The notes: generated from the sequence alone by a model not told the origin. Positions 35,342 through 44,541 are shown, numbered from the stretch's first letter. The stretch: 64,000 bases of DNA from JAQBQB01 sp036499625 (GCA_036499625.1 DASYDJ010000031.1:248001-312000), one strand, 5' to 3'. Made by a program: numbers and translations.

Positions 35342-35442
35342 TGACGCCCCTTCTACGCGGCTGTAGCAAGCCGGATGTTGAATTCGACCATCGTAGGGTT
35401 ATACGCCATTGACGGATAGCTCGTCCGCAGCTATCGTCCAAG

Positions 35443-35754
35443 ATGGAGCTCATCGAGACGCCACTCTTCTCGAAGCAGGTCCAAGCCGCGTGGTCGGACG
35501 AAGAGTATCGCGCCTTTCAGCTTCACTTGGTTCTGCGGCCGGAGGCTGGTGCGATCATACCCGGCTCCGGCGGCCTCCGAAAGGTTCGTTGGCAAATGCC
35601 CGGCCGAGGCAAGCGCGGCGGGGCTCGCGTGATCTATTACTGGCAAGACGCCGCGCAGCGTGTGTACTTGCTCTTTCTGTATCCGAAAAATGTGCGCAGC
35701 AATCTCTCGCCGGCTGAGCTTCGGACACTTCGAAAGCTGGTGACAGATCACTAG
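35443..35754 (+). CDS. RelE/HigB-like toxin
   Basis: 103 residues. RelE-fold toxin of the HigB2 type: GGLRKVRWQMPGRGKRGGAR, then VIYYWQDAAQRVYLLFLYPK and SPAELRTLRKLV. Such toxins cut mRNA on the ribosome. Followed 13 bases later by its antitoxin gene; toxin-first order is typical for HigBA. Confidence 0.88.
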   Translation: MELIETPLFSKQVQAAWSDEEYRAFQLHLVLRPEAGAIIPGSGGLRKVRWQMPGRGKRGGARVIYYWQDAAQRVYLLFLYPKNVRSNLSPAELRTLRKLVTDH

Positions 35755-35767
35755 CGCGGAGGGAACG

Positions 35768-36106
35768 ATGCGAAAGGATTTGTTCAACGAACTCGTGGCC
35801 AGCGTCAATGAGATGAAGGCCATTCAGGCCGGGCGACTGAAGCCAGGCCGAGTCACGCGTGCGGAGGACGTCGTGCGTACCAGCGCGCCGGATGTGGCCG
35901 CGCTCCGTGCCAAGTTCAAGCTGAGCCAAGCCAAGTTTGCGGCGCTGCTCGGAATCAGTGTGGACACGTTGCAGAACTGGGAGCAGCAACGCCGCCAGCC
36001 CGACGGGCCAGCGAGAGTGTTGCTGCGGATCGCGGCAACGAATCCCGAAGCGTTGTTGGCGGTATCGCCAGCGCCGGTCAAACGATCGCGACGATCTGCT
36101 GCCTAG
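35768..36106 (+). CDS. HigA/NadS-like XRE antitoxin
   Basis: 112 residues. XRE helix-turn-helix at about 55-85 (LSQAKFAALLGISVDTLQNW). The N-terminal part binds the toxin in this family. RBS GGAGGGAACG lies just upstream. Pairs with the toxin at 35443. Confidence 0.88.
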   Translation: MRKDLFNELVASVNEMKAIQAGRLKPGRVTRAEDVVRTSAPDVAALRAKFKLSQAKFAALLGISVDTLQNWEQQRRQPDGPARVLLRIAATNPEALLAVSPAPVKRSRRSAA

Positions 36107-36217
36107 GTAACTTGCGCTGGCGTTTCAGCTGGTCGGCTCACATTCGCGGACTCTCGCGACGCTCGGTGCCGGCTCACACTAGCAGCGCTCACCGAACGAC
36201 CGGTCACGTCATCGCGC

Positions 36218-38029
36218 TCACGGCGGACTGCGCCAGGCTACGATGCGCCGGCTCGCCTGACTTTCTGTGAGACTCCCTGCGATCGCGACAGCTTTGTAGT
36301 CACTCGGCAGCGTTAGCTGGCTAAGCTCGACTGGCGTGATACGAAGCTGCTCGATCCGATTTCTCGATATGAAGTTTGTCGTCGACCCGCTGTCCCCAAC
36401 GAGCGGCGCGACTGCCGTGAGGCCGATGCGATCATTCGGAACCCACGTCGAGTCGATCGTCGCCAACCGCGCGAGCGCCAATGCTGGTTCGAACCATCGA
36501 ACAATCGTCGACTCGCCGAGTGGAGCATCGGCGACACCCAGGCGACCGAGCGACAGAATCGCGGAGCTAGGAATGCTCTGATCCGCGAAGAGAAGCCAAT
36601 AGACGTGGAACGCTCCGTGCCGCTCCAGCTGTCGCATCGCGCTTTCCGAGGCCGAAATCGTCTGCGTGCGCATCCTCCCGGGAAACTCGAACGGGATGGG
36701 CCAGCCTTCGCGGTCCTCGGCGAAATTGTAGGCGGCGTCATTGATCGCAAATACTGAAAAGCTCTTGGACGCGGGGTGGACGAGGACGAAGGACGTACTA
36801 TCGAACAGGTAGTAGTCGCCTCTCATGCCGAGCGGAGCGAGATCGACGCCGTTCCGGAGAACGGGCGCCGCGGAATCGATAGCGAGAACATCGACGCGCC
36901 CTCGTCCCGCTGCGCTTTCGACAGCCATCGTGACTTGGATGCTTGCCGACTGGAAGGCAATGCCTGGTGCTCGAGCGGCGCCCGCTCGCCGCGGCGTCGG
37001 CGCGATCGCGCCAATCGAGATCGCGCTCACGGCAACCACGCCCATGGCGATCATCCCGTGACGCTGCGCGACTTTCGACCGACAGCGCGCCGAATCGAGA
37101 ATGGCGACGAGCCGTCCCTCGAAATCGCTGGGCCGTGCCATCGCCATTGCGATTGCTGGCGTTCGACGCCCAACGCTCGTCACCATGTCGAGCAAGTGCT
37201 GCGCGTACTCACTCGGTTGCACGCCGGCGCTCAGAACGATTTCGTCGCACGCGAGCTCTCTCTCGATGCGCAGTCGCCGCACTACCGCCCACATGAACGG
37301 GTTGAACCAGTACACAGCGGTTGCGACACCGGCCACGACTTGTCCGATCAGGTCGCGACGCCGAAGGTGGCCGAGCTCGTGCAACAGCACACTGCGGCGG
37401 CATTCGTCCGACCACTCTTGCGCGTTGCCCGGCACCACGATGACCGGCGCGATCGCCTCGAACGCGAAGGCCATGTCGACTTCGTCACTCATCACGAGTC
37501 GTGGACGCGCATGGACCCGTACGCGCTGCATCGCCATGGATAGCGCGCCGGTCCACTCCGGAGTGTCGATCGTTCGACCGCGTCGCACGATGCGGGCGAC
37601 GGTAATCGCGCCGAGGAGGAGCCGGAGGAGCAATAGAGCGGCGACGGCGGCCCACGCCATCACGATCATTTCGCCGATGGTGAACCGCTTTGCCGAGCCA
37701 TACTTCGTACTCGGCGCGCCAAGCCGAAACACAACGGGTTGGGTCGTTTCGGATGTTGAACTCGCCGACTGCGTGCGCGTTGTCGCGGACGAGCGAACGA
37801 CCGACGAAGAAGCGTCAGCCGGCAACACGCGTAGCGCGACACGGCTGAAATGGCCGAGCACAGGTATGAGTAGCACGCCGACGATAGCCGTGAGCAGGAC
37901 GGCATATCTCGTCGCCGCGGAGGCCGCACGCAGTAGCCGCGCCGCGCTCCAGCCGAGCGCGAGGAGCAATGACGACTTCGCGACGAGAATGCCGGCGCTC
38001 GATGCGGATGTAAGAATAGAGATTGTCAT
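36218..38029 (-). CDS. BlaR1/MecR1-type M56 membrane peptidase
   Basis: 603 residues. N-terminal membrane helices and the cytoplasmic zinc peptidase motif HELGHLRRRD (M56). The following about 270 residues are outside the membrane and not the penicillin-binding domain of classic BlaR1, so the signal sensed is unknown. It would cleave the BlaI repressor encoded directly upstream (ATGA overlap). Confidence 0.9.
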   Translation of the reverse strand: MTISILTSASSAGILVAKSSLLLALGWSAARLLRAASAATRYAVLLTAIVGVLLIPVLGHFSRVALRVLPADASSSVVRSSATTRTQSASSTSETTQPVVFRLGAPSTKYGSAKRFTIGEMIVMAWAAVAALLLLRLLLGAITVARIVRRGRTIDTPEWTGALSMAMQRVRVHARPRLVMSDEVDMAFAFEAIAPVIVVPGNAQEWSDECRRSVLLHELGHLRRRDLIGQVVAGVATAVYWFNPFMWAVVRRLRIERELACDEIVLSAGVQPSEYAQHLLDMVTSVGRRTPAIAMAMARPSDFEGRLVAILDSARCRSKVAQRHGMIAMGVVAVSAISIGAIAPTPRRAGAARAPGIAFQSASIQVTMAVESAAGRGRVDVLAIDSAAPVLRNGVDLAPLGMRGDYYLFDSTSFVLVHPASKSFSVFAINDAAYNFAEDREGWPIPFEFPGRMRTQTISASESAMRQLERHGAFHVYWLLFADQSIPSSAILSLGRLGVADAPLGESTIVRWFEPALALARLATIDSTWVPNDRIGLTAVAPLVGDSGSTTNFISRNRIEQLRITPVELSQLTLPSDYKAVAIAGSLTESQASRRIVAWRSPP

Positions 38030-38427
38030 TCAGCCACCTCACGCAGACGCGCCTTTTTGATGCGTTCCTGTAGACGCGAGATGTCACGTTCGCTCAATTT
38101 GGCGTCCGACAGCCGCAGCGCCGCTGCGATCACCTGATCCGTCGAGCCATTAAAGAACGTGCGAATGACGTGGCGCAATGCGTCCTCCCGCATTCGCGTC
38201 GTGTTCGCCGCAGGGACATACACATATCGGAGTCCCTCTTCGCGATGCGTGACGTGGCCTTTGTCGACCAAGATCGAGAGAATCGATCGGACCGACGAGT
38301 ACGTCGGCGGATCGGGAAGGTCGGCCATCACTTCGGCGGCGGTTGCCTCAGCGCGCCGAAAGAGAATATCCATGACTTGGCGCTCTCGTCGCGAGAGCGC
38401 GGGGATACCGGCTGGGCGTTTTGGCAT
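38026..38427 (-). CDS. BlaI/MecI-family repressor
   Basis: 133 residues from ATG 38427. Winged helix LSRRERQVMDILFRRAEATA, YSSVRSILSILVDKGHVTH, with a C-terminal dimerisation helix. An upstream extension of the frame is antisense to other features and not BlaI-like. Regulates the operon with the M56 peptidase. Confidence 0.92.
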   Translation of the reverse strand: MPKRPAGIPALSRRERQVMDILFRRAEATAAEVMADLPDPPTYSSVRSILSILVDKGHVTHREEGLRYVYVPAANTTRMREDALRHVIRTFFNGSTDQVIAAALRLSDAKLSERDISRLQERIKKARLREVAE

Positions 38428-38471
38428 GGCGACCTTCGCATGTGCTGGATGTGCGGGTTTTTCCGCCGACG

Positions 38472-38505
38472 TGCGGATTATTCCGCATTCCTCGACGCTT
38501 GTCAA
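38472..38505 (-). promoter_or_regulatory. blaI-M56 promoter with palindromic operator
   Basis: Minus strand TTGACA (38500-38505), 17-bp spacer, AATAAT (38477-38482). TGCGGA-TTAT-TCCGCA at 38472-38487 is a perfect 6-bp palindrome on the -10. It is not the TACAxxTGTA box of classic BlaI, so the specificity differs or another protein binds. Confidence 0.65.
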
Positions 38506-38614
38506 GGGCGAGTCGTATGCGCGCGTATGCTGGCCTCGGGCTCGCGGCGGCACCGAAATCGCGGATGCCGCGAGCGCGGTGCATACTTACGCGAACTCGA
38601 ACACGGGGGAGATC

Positions 38615-38784
38615 ATGCCACATCGATCATATATGTCGCCGTTGGCGCTCGTCGTTCTCGCCGTTGCCGTGCTCGCGGTCCGCTGACAGTTCGGGCGCAA
38701 GCGCCCGGCGAGTCGTTCAACGGCGTTGTGCATCGGTTCAGCACATACGAATCACGCCGTGCCGCGAGCGGCCGGGTGCGATGA
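38615..38784 (+). pseudogene. Frameshifted small exported protein
   Basis: A strong RBS (GGGGGAG) precedes ATG 38615, which starts a signal peptide (SPLALVVLAVAVLAV) that stops at 38686. The shifted frame carries on with LTVRAQAPGESFNGVV, which contains a typical signal-peptidase site (RAQA). A single frameshift around 38680 would join them. The remainder is short, so the gene looks decayed. Confidence 0.45.
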
Positions 38785-38833
38785 TCCCAGACATCTATCT
38801 CAAGCGGCCCTGATAGATTGCACCCTTAATCCA

Positions 38834-39292
38834 ATGAAACTCTGGCTCGATGCCGACGCCGCACCGCGCGACGTCAAAGAAATCTGCTATCGCGCTTCGG
38901 AGCGCCTCGAGCTCACGACAGTGCTCGTTGCCAACCAGCGCCTGCAATTGCCGCTCGGCTACACGCGCCTGTCGGCGGTGCGAGTCGACGGCGGCCCGGA
39001 CGTCGCCGACAGGTACATCGTCGACAATGCCGAACCGGGCGACGTCGTCGTGACGGCAGACATCCCGCTCGCTGCGCTGCTCGTGCCGAAGCACGTCGTG
39101 GTGTTGGACCCGCGCGGCGAGACGTACACGCTCGAGAGCATCGGCGAGCGATTGTCGGTGCGGAATTTCATGGACGGACTGCGTGGCAGCGGCGTGGAGA
39201 CGGGCGGACATGCTGCGTATGGTCCGCGAGACAAGCAGGCGTTCGCGAACGCGCTCGACCGGGCGCTTACGCGAGCGAGGCGAGGAGGGTGA
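38834..39292 (+). CDS. UPF0178 (YaiI/YqxD) family protein
   Basis: 152 residues. MKLWLDADAAPRDVKEICYR, VVTADIPLAALLV and MDGLRGSGVETGG are the family blocks, a PIN-like nuclease-type fold with unknown function. The usual Cys in the DADACP motif is Ala here. ATG 38834 chosen as the family N-terminus. Confidence 0.88.
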   Translation: MKLWLDADAAPRDVKEICYRASERLELTTVLVANQRLQLPLGYTRLSAVRVDGGPDVADRYIVDNAEPGDVVVTADIPLAALLVPKHVVVLDPRGETYTLESIGERLSVRNFMDGLRGSGVETGGHAAYGPRDKQAFANALDRALTRARRGG

Positions 39293-39551
39293 GGGGATAT
39301 CGCGCGACGACACATTGGAACTCGCTCAAGATGCTGCGTGCATTCGGCGCCGAGTACGGGCAGAGCGAGGACTACGAATGCAGGAATCCGTCATCGAAGG
39401 AATGCACGTTGTCGCCAACGTGCGCAATTCGGTGGCAAGGTCAAGAGACTTGTGCAGCAACCGCGTGGTGGAATGCCCGATGGCGCTCGCCGTCGTTACC
39501 CGTAGAATGCTTCGCCGGACATAGAGCTCTATATCGTCAGCGGGAGCATTC
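39293..39551. other. Intergenic, no gene recognised
   Basis: 259 bases between UPF0178 and the hydrolase. Open frames present have no recognisable content. AGTCGTAT-like or palindromic signals were not seen. Confidence 0.4.
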
Positions 39552-40670
39552 ATGAAACACCTCGAGCAGTTAGTGTGCGTTCTACCAATGCTCGTCGCGC
39601 CTAACGTGAACGCGCAACGTCCAGGAAAGCCCGACAGCGATTCGCTCCCGAACGTCGAACACGTCGTGGTCCAGCAAGGTGTGTCGCTCGAGGTGCTCGA
39701 CTGGGGAGGCACCGGCCGTCCGGTGGTTCTACTGGCTGGACTGGGAAATACCGCATACGTCTTCGATGATTTCGCCCGCAAACTCACAGCATCGTACCGC
39801 GTCTACGGAATCACACGGCGAGGATACGGCAATTCGAGCAAGCCGATCGCCGGATACGACGCGGATCGGCTAGCGGATGATGTACTCGCGGTCATCGATT
39901 CGCTCGGGCTCGATCGACCTGTTTTGATCGGCCATTCGATCGCCGGCGAGGAGCTCAGCTCGATCGGCAGCCGGCACCCGGAACGTGTCGCGGGACTCGT
40001 CTACTTGGATGCCGCGTACGACTATGCCTATTACGACTCGACGGCGGGTAGCTACGAGCTCGATCTTCCGGCATTGCAACAGAAGCTCGAGCGTTTAGCA
40101 AAGGATGGCCCCGACCAGGAACTGTTGCGCGAGCTTGTGCAATCCGATCTTCCGCTCGTCGAGCGAGATGCCCGTGCTGAGCTCGACCTGTTCGACACTC
40201 AACCGCCCAGCGCACCTCCCGCCGTCCCGGCAACAGCGGACATGGCCAGTTTTACTGCGTACCACGATTGGCTCGTTCGCACGAATGGTGTTGCGATGCC
40301 GGTAGTCGAGCTTCGTCAAGGATTCGTGGAGCGGCCGGATCATAGTGTTGGAGCTGGGAAATTTCGAATCGCGGGAGCCACGGCGCGGTCCATAACAGAG
40401 GGTGAGCGCAAGTACCACGATATCCGCGCGCCGATGCTTGCCATATTTGCAAGTCCTCATGACCGAGGTCCGCGAATTCCGATCGGTCCGGAGAAGTCCG
40501 CGGCGGACGCGCGCGATTCAATCCGGGTAGACGCCAAGGTGCGGAGGATCAAGCGTGGCATTCCGAGTGCGACGATCTTCCTGGTGCCGCATGCGAATCA
40601 CTATGTGTTTCTCTCGAATGAGAGTGATGTGGTGCGGGAGGTGAAGGCGTTTATTGCGGGACTGCGATAG
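39552..40670 (+). CDS. Exported alpha/beta hydrolase
   Basis: 372 residues. Short signal peptide (cleavage near NVNAQ). Core motifs: oxyanion region VVLLAGLGNTAYVFDDFA, nucleophile elbow LIGHSIAGEE, Asp-side strand and the final HANHYVFLSNE with the catalytic His. Likely esterase or hydrolase on small molecules; substrate unknown. Confidence 0.9.
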   Translation: MKHLEQLVCVLPMLVAPNVNAQRPGKPDSDSLPNVEHVVVQQGVSLEVLDWGGTGRPVVLLAGLGNTAYVFDDFARKLTASYRVYGITRRGYGNSSKPIAGYDADRLADDVLAVIDSLGLDRPVLIGHSIAGEELSSIGSRHPERVAGLVYLDAAYDYAYYDSTAGSYELDLPALQQKLERLAKDGPDQELLRELVQSDLPLVERDARAELDLFDTQPPSAPPAVPATADMASFTAYHDWLVRTNGVAMPVVELRQGFVERPDHSVGAGKFRIAGATARSITEGERKYHDIRAPMLAIFASPHDRGPRIPIGPEKSAADARDSIRVDAKVRRIKRGIPSATIFLVPHANHYVFLSNESDVVREVKAFIAGLR

Positions 40671-41300
40671 AATACCGCCGATTATAGTTTGCTTCGTTCG
40701 GCGACGAAACCGCCGCCGCTGGCCGCGAATCGGTTCGCACCAGTCACGACAAGAACGATACGGAGAAAGATTAGAATAGGTTAATCAAGCTACGATTTGT
40801 GAGCTTGCGCGATCGTGCCTGGGCTGGCCTGACAATGACCGTGAACCGCGATGTATTTACACCGTCCGTTGGTTTAGCCATCTTCAACATCTGGGACTCG
40901 TCGACCATCCCAGCTCGCAGTGCCAGTCCGACAGCGTCGTGTGTTGGGAGATCACTTACGCGCATTGCGGTCCTCATATTCGCAGCTTCGCTTCTCCAGG
41001 CTCGAGACGGTACCAATTGTTCGTCCGCAGTCGTCCGTCTCGCACCCGCTGGACGATCTGGGTGAGTTGCGCACGATCGGACTCCACAACAAAGTCGACC
41101 GCGAGACCGCCGCTGCCCGCGCCTCGGGCGGCCCGACGATCGACACTAACGTTCCTCCGCAACATCAGCAGCGTCGTGGCGTTCACGGAGAATTGTTATC
41201 ACCCTGCAAGCGTTCGTTTGATGCCGCTGCCCTGCGGCTCGGCCCGTATCGTTGCGCATGTTCTATTGCGTCTTCAATGCTGCCGAGGGTAGCGTTCGAT
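40671..41300. other. Gene-poor stretch containing an oxidoreductase remnant
   Basis: 630 bases without an intact gene. 41011-41120 is a fragment of an MDR oxidoreductase (separate entry). A minus-strand open frame at 40771-41016 has no recognisable family and is not supported. Confidence 0.5.
41011..41120 (-). pseudogene. C-terminal fragment of an MDR quinone oxidoreductase
   Basis: Minus strand encodes AVDFVVESDRAQLTQIVQRV then RDGRLRTN, almost the same as AIDFVVESDRAQLTEIVQRV then RDGRLRTN in the intact gene at 43157. The rest is absent, so it is a decayed second copy. Confidence 0.85.
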
Positions 41301-41891
41301 ATGTCCTCGACCGCCGGCGCAACTCCTCGACGCCTATTGAGCGTGGCCGAATTCGCCTTGGATCCTGCGGCTTCGGGTCCGAGCGAGTTGGTCCGCGGTG
41401 ACATTCGCATGATGACGCCTGCGAGTGGCGCTCACGGCGCCGTGGCGGGTGCAATCTTCGCCGCGCTCAACGCATTCGTCGAAGCCCGTCAGCTCGGCGT
41501 TTGTTTCCCTGACAACACCGGATTCGAGCTGCCGGGACTCGACGATACAGTGCGGTCGCCCGATGTCGCGTTTGTCCGCGCAGATCGTCTGCCGGCGGAA
41601 GGCATTGGCAGCGGTTTTCTCGCCGTCGCGCCCGATCTCGTCGTCGAGGTGTTGTCCCCCACGGAGACCGCCTCCGATCTCGAGGACAAGCTGCGCGATT
41701 ATCGACGGGCGGGCACGTCCCTCGTATGGGTAGTGGACCCGGCAAAGCGTCTCGTATGCGTCCGGTCAGCCGGCGCGGCTGAACGTTGGATCGACGAGAG
41801 CGGGGACCTCGACGGAGACGACTTGCTGCCCGGGTTCAGTTTCCCAGTCAACAGATTGTTCGTGCGATTGGCGCCCGCCGCAATGCATTAG
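41301..41891 (+). CDS. Uma2-family endonuclease (second copy)
   Basis: 196 residues from ATG 41301 (ATG 41277 is also in frame). Uma2 fold: RRLLSVAEFALDPA, catalytic-type residues in SPDVAFV, VEVLSP, then KLRDYRRAGTSLVWVVDP. Only distantly similar to the Uma2 at 18746. Function in bacteria unclear. Confidence 0.88.
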   Translation: MSSTAGATPRRLLSVAEFALDPAASGPSELVRGDIRMMTPASGAHGAVAGAIFAALNAFVEARQLGVCFPDNTGFELPGLDDTVRSPDVAFVRADRLPAEGIGSGFLAVAPDLVVEVLSPTETASDLEDKLRDYRRAGTSLVWVVDPAKRLVCVRSAGAAERWIDESGDLDGDDLLPGFSFPVNRLFVRLAPAAMH

Positions 41892-41916
41892 CTCGTCATG
41901 TGATCGATCTTTTACG

Positions 41917-41945
41917 TTGTTTTCAAGAGGCAAATCGACTATATT
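41917..41945 (+). promoter_or_regulatory. Promoter of the desaturase leader RNA
   Basis: TTGTTT (41917-41922), 17 bp, TATATT (41940-41945), 25 bases after the Uma2 stop. Confidence 0.6.
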
Positions 41946-41951
41946 TCGTGT

Positions 41952-42032
41952 AGGTGATGCGGGGCGCCTCGACGCCCCCCAAGTAGGCGAAAACCGAATG
42001 CTAGAGGTCCGGCTGATGTCCGGACCTTTTTT
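41952..42032 (+). ncRNA. Candidate structured leader/attenuator upstream of the desaturase
   Basis: From the predicted transcript start there is a strong hairpin GGGGCG/CGCCCC (41961-41978), an unpaired AAGTAGG...CCGAA segment, then an intrinsic terminator. The arrangement (promoter, structured region, terminator, gene with RBS 90 nt later) is that of a riboswitch, attenuator or small RNA. I do not recognise the class. Confidence 0.5.
42006..42032 (+). terminator. Intrinsic terminator in the desaturase leader
   Basis: GGTCCGG/CCGGACC, 7-nt loop, followed by six T. It could end a short leader RNA or stop Uma2 transcripts. Confidence 0.85.
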
Positions 42033-42120
42033 CTTATCCGGTGTCGCGTTCGCTCACCACTGGCGAGCTCGAACACAACAGGCTGCGGTCTCCCTCCCAC
42101 CGCGCCGAGGAGCAGGTCAA

Positions 42121-43143
42121 ATGAACAGAGAAAACACTCAATCGAGCGCGACGGACTGGCGCGGCGTCATCGCGCGCTATCAAGGCTCGGATCCGGCGCG
42201 GTCAATCACGCAGATATGCACGACGCTGATCCCGCTCGCCGCGATGTTCTATCTCATGTACCGCTCGCTCGCGCTGCCGTACTGGACGACGCTGCTGTTG
42301 AGCATCCCGACCGCTGGATTGTTGGTCCGCACGTTCATCATCATGCACGACTGCGCGCACGGATCGTTTCTCCCGTGGAAACGCGTCAATGGGATGGTCG
42401 GATGGATCACCGGCGTGCTGACGCTCACGCCGTTCGGGCAGTGGCGGCACGGCCACGCGCTGCATCATGCATCGTCGGGTGATCTGGATCGCCGCGGGCA
42501 TGGCGACGTCGACACGCTCACGGTTCGCGAATATCTGGCGCTGCCGCGCATGGCGCGTTTCAAGTACCGCCTCATTCGCAATCCATTCGTGCTGTTCGGT
42601 GTGGGTCCGATTCACTTCGTGTTGAACAACCGCATTCCGCCGCGCGGCGAATCGGCGACGAAGCAGTTGCGGTTGAGCGTGTGGTCAACGAATGCGGCGA
42701 TCGCCGCGATCTATGTCGGCGTGTCGCTGTGGCTGGGATGGACCGCGGTGCTCCTCGTTTACGGGCCGGCGATGTACATCGCCGCGGCCGTGGGCATTTG
42801 GCTGTTCTACGTGCAGCACCAGTTCGAAGGCACGTATTGGCAGGAGCACGGCGAGTGGGACTACGCCACGGCGGCAATTCGCGGCAGCTCGTACCTCGAG
42901 CTTCCGTCAGTGCTGCGTTGGTTCACCGGGAGCATTGGCGTGCACCACGTGCACCATCTCGGACCGCGCATTCCGAACTACGCGCTCAAGCAGTGTCACG
43001 ACGAGAATGCGGTGTTTCACGACGTCACAGTGATCACGCTCGCGCAGAGTGTGCGCACGCTGCGGTTGACGTTGTGGGACGAGACGCGGTCGCAGCTCGT
43101 TGGGTTTGGCGACATTCGCGCGGCGGCGGCCGCGGCTCGCTGA
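42121..43143 (+). CDS. Membrane fatty-acid desaturase
   Basis: 340 residues from ATG 42121, chosen for the RBS GAGGAG about 11-16 bases upstream and the missing conservation of the upstream frame. Three histidine boxes bind the di-iron site: HDCAHGS, HGHALHHASSGD and HHVHHLGP, with four membrane helices between them. Related to DesA/delta-fatty acid desaturases that adjust membrane fluidity; electron donor and double-bond position unknown. Confidence 0.93.
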   Translation: MNRENTQSSATDWRGVIARYQGSDPARSITQICTTLIPLAAMFYLMYRSLALPYWTTLLLSIPTAGLLVRTFIIMHDCAHGSFLPWKRVNGMVGWITGVLTLTPFGQWRHGHALHHASSGDLDRRGHGDVDTLTVREYLALPRMARFKYRLIRNPFVLFGVGPIHFVLNNRIPPRGESATKQLRLSVWSTNAAIAAIYVGVSLWLGWTAVLLVYGPAMYIAAAVGIWLFYVQHQFEGTYWQEHGEWDYATAAIRGSSYLELPSVLRWFTGSIGVHHVHHLGPRIPNYALKQCHDENAVFHDVTVITLAQSVRTLRLTLWDETRSQLVGFGDIRAAAAAAR

Positions 43144-43156
43144 CTGAAAGCGTCGC

Positions 43157-44074
43157 TCAGGGACGCGCGCGAATGATCGTCTTCCCCGATCGACGCGCGG
43201 TCGGGTTGAAGGCGGCGACGGCATCGTCGAGCGATGCGACGGCACCGATGTTCGTCCGCAGACGTCCGTCCCGCACGCGCTGAACGATCTCAGTCAGTTG
43301 CGCACGATCGGACTCGACGACGAAGTCGATCGCCAATCCGTCCGCGGGTCGCACTTCAGACGCACCGACGATGGACACCACCGTTCCTCCGGCTCGCACC
43401 AGGCGCGCTGACCGCTTCCCGATGTCGCCGCCGATGACGTCGAACACCAGATCGACTCCGCCGACGTCTTCGAGCTTTTCGTTGTCGAGATCGACAAACT
43501 CATTTGCGCCGAAGTCGAGCGCCTTCTGACGGTCGGCGGCGCGTCCGGTGCCGATCACGTGTGCGCCGGCCTCTCGTGCAAGCTGCGCCACCATCGACCC
43601 GACTGCGCCGGCAGCGCCGTGCGCGAGAACACTCTGCCCCGCCCGAAGTCGGCCGTGCTCGAACAGACCCTGCCACGCGGTCAGGCCCGAGATCGGCAAA
43701 CTCGCGCCCACGTTGAAGTCAACGTCGCCCGGCAACGGCGCGAGGTTGCGTGCCTCGACCGCGATGTACTCCGCCAAGGTGCCGTCGCGATACCAGTCAG
43801 TGAGGCCGAACACTCGCTGGCCCACAGACAACCCGGTCGTGCCGTAGCCGAGTGCAGTGACTACTCCGGCGAGCTCGTGCCCGGGGATCGTCGGTGTTCG
43901 GTCACGACCGAGGCGATCGGTCCATGTCGACGGCCACGTCAACTCGGTCCCGACGAATCCCGATGCGTAGACCTGAACCATCACGTCGTTAATCGCTGCC
44001 TTCGGCTCGGGCCGCTCGACGAGCTTCATCCCGGCCGTTCCTGCTGCTTGGTCTGTTACGACGATTGCCTTCAT
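43157..44074 (-). CDS. MDR-family NADP-dependent quinone/alkenal oxidoreductase
   Basis: 305 residues. GroES-like half with the GHELAGVVTALGYGTTGLSV segment, then nucleotide-binding VLAHGAAGAVGSMVAQLARE and IGTGRAADRQKALDFGANEF. Zinc ligands of alcohol dehydrogenases are absent, so quinone-oxidoreductase-like. A partial duplicate lies at 41011. Confidence 0.92.
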   Translation of the reverse strand: MKAIVVTDQAAGTAGMKLVERPEPKAAINDVMVQVYASGFVGTELTWPSTWTDRLGRDRTPTIPGHELAGVVTALGYGTTGLSVGQRVFGLTDWYRDGTLAEYIAVEARNLAPLPGDVDFNVGASLPISGLTAWQGLFEHGRLRAGQSVLAHGAAGAVGSMVAQLAREAGAHVIGTGRAADRQKALDFGANEFVDLDNEKLEDVGGVDLVFDVIGGDIGKRSARLVRAGGTVVSIVGASEVRPADGLAIDFVVESDRAQLTEIVQRVRDGRLRTNIGAVASLDDAVAAFNPTARRSGKTIIRARP

Positions 44075-44228
44075 CGTGCACCTCTCAAAAGTGACTAGCT
44101 CTTGCAGACGTCCGCGCGTTCAGGCTTGAATGTGGCAGGCTCTGTAGCAGGAGAGGTTGTGTATCTTAGGCAGCTCCGTTCGCGACCCGCTACACCTTAT
44201 CGTCGGCTGTGTCGACTCTTCGCGCCCC

Positions 44229-44534
44229 TCAACCGGCGCGGTCGAGAACGCGGACTTCCTTTTCGAGCTTCGCGCCGAGATGATCGCGCTCGATCTCGAG
44301 ATCGTAACGCGCCTGCAGGTTGAGCCAGAACCGATCGCTGGTGCCAAAATACCGGGCCAATCTGAGCGCGGTATCCGCGCTGATCGCGCGCGTACCGTGG
44401 ACAATCTCGTTGATGCGCCGGGCCGGAACACTGATGTCTTTGGCGAGACGATACTGCGAAATCGCCAGCGGCTCGAGAAAATCGAGCGCGAGCACTTCGC
44501 CAGGGTGAACCGGAGCCAATTTCCGCTTTGCCAT
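44229..44534 (-). CDS. higA: HigA-family antitoxin
   Basis: 101 residues. VHPGEVLALDFLEPLAISQY is the HigA signature, followed by the XRE helix-turn-helix LAKDISVPARRINEIVHGTR and WLNLQARYDLE. It lies 7 bases after the toxin gene; toxin-first order. Confidence 0.93.
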   Translation of the reverse strand: MAKRKLAPVHPGEVLALDFLEPLAISQYRLAKDISVPARRINEIVHGTRAISADTALRLARYFGTSDRFWLNLQARYDLEIERDHLGAKLEKEVRVLDRAG

Positions 44535-44541
44535 TGAGCCC

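Noticed and set aside
40771..41016. 81-codon minus-strand frame
   Set aside because: No RBS, no family and partly overlaps the oxidoreductase remnant region.
41961..42000. Resemblance of AAGTAGG...CCGAA to the glutamine riboswitch core
   Set aside because: The outer pairing helix and the expected GGAACGC end are not present, so I do not assign that class.
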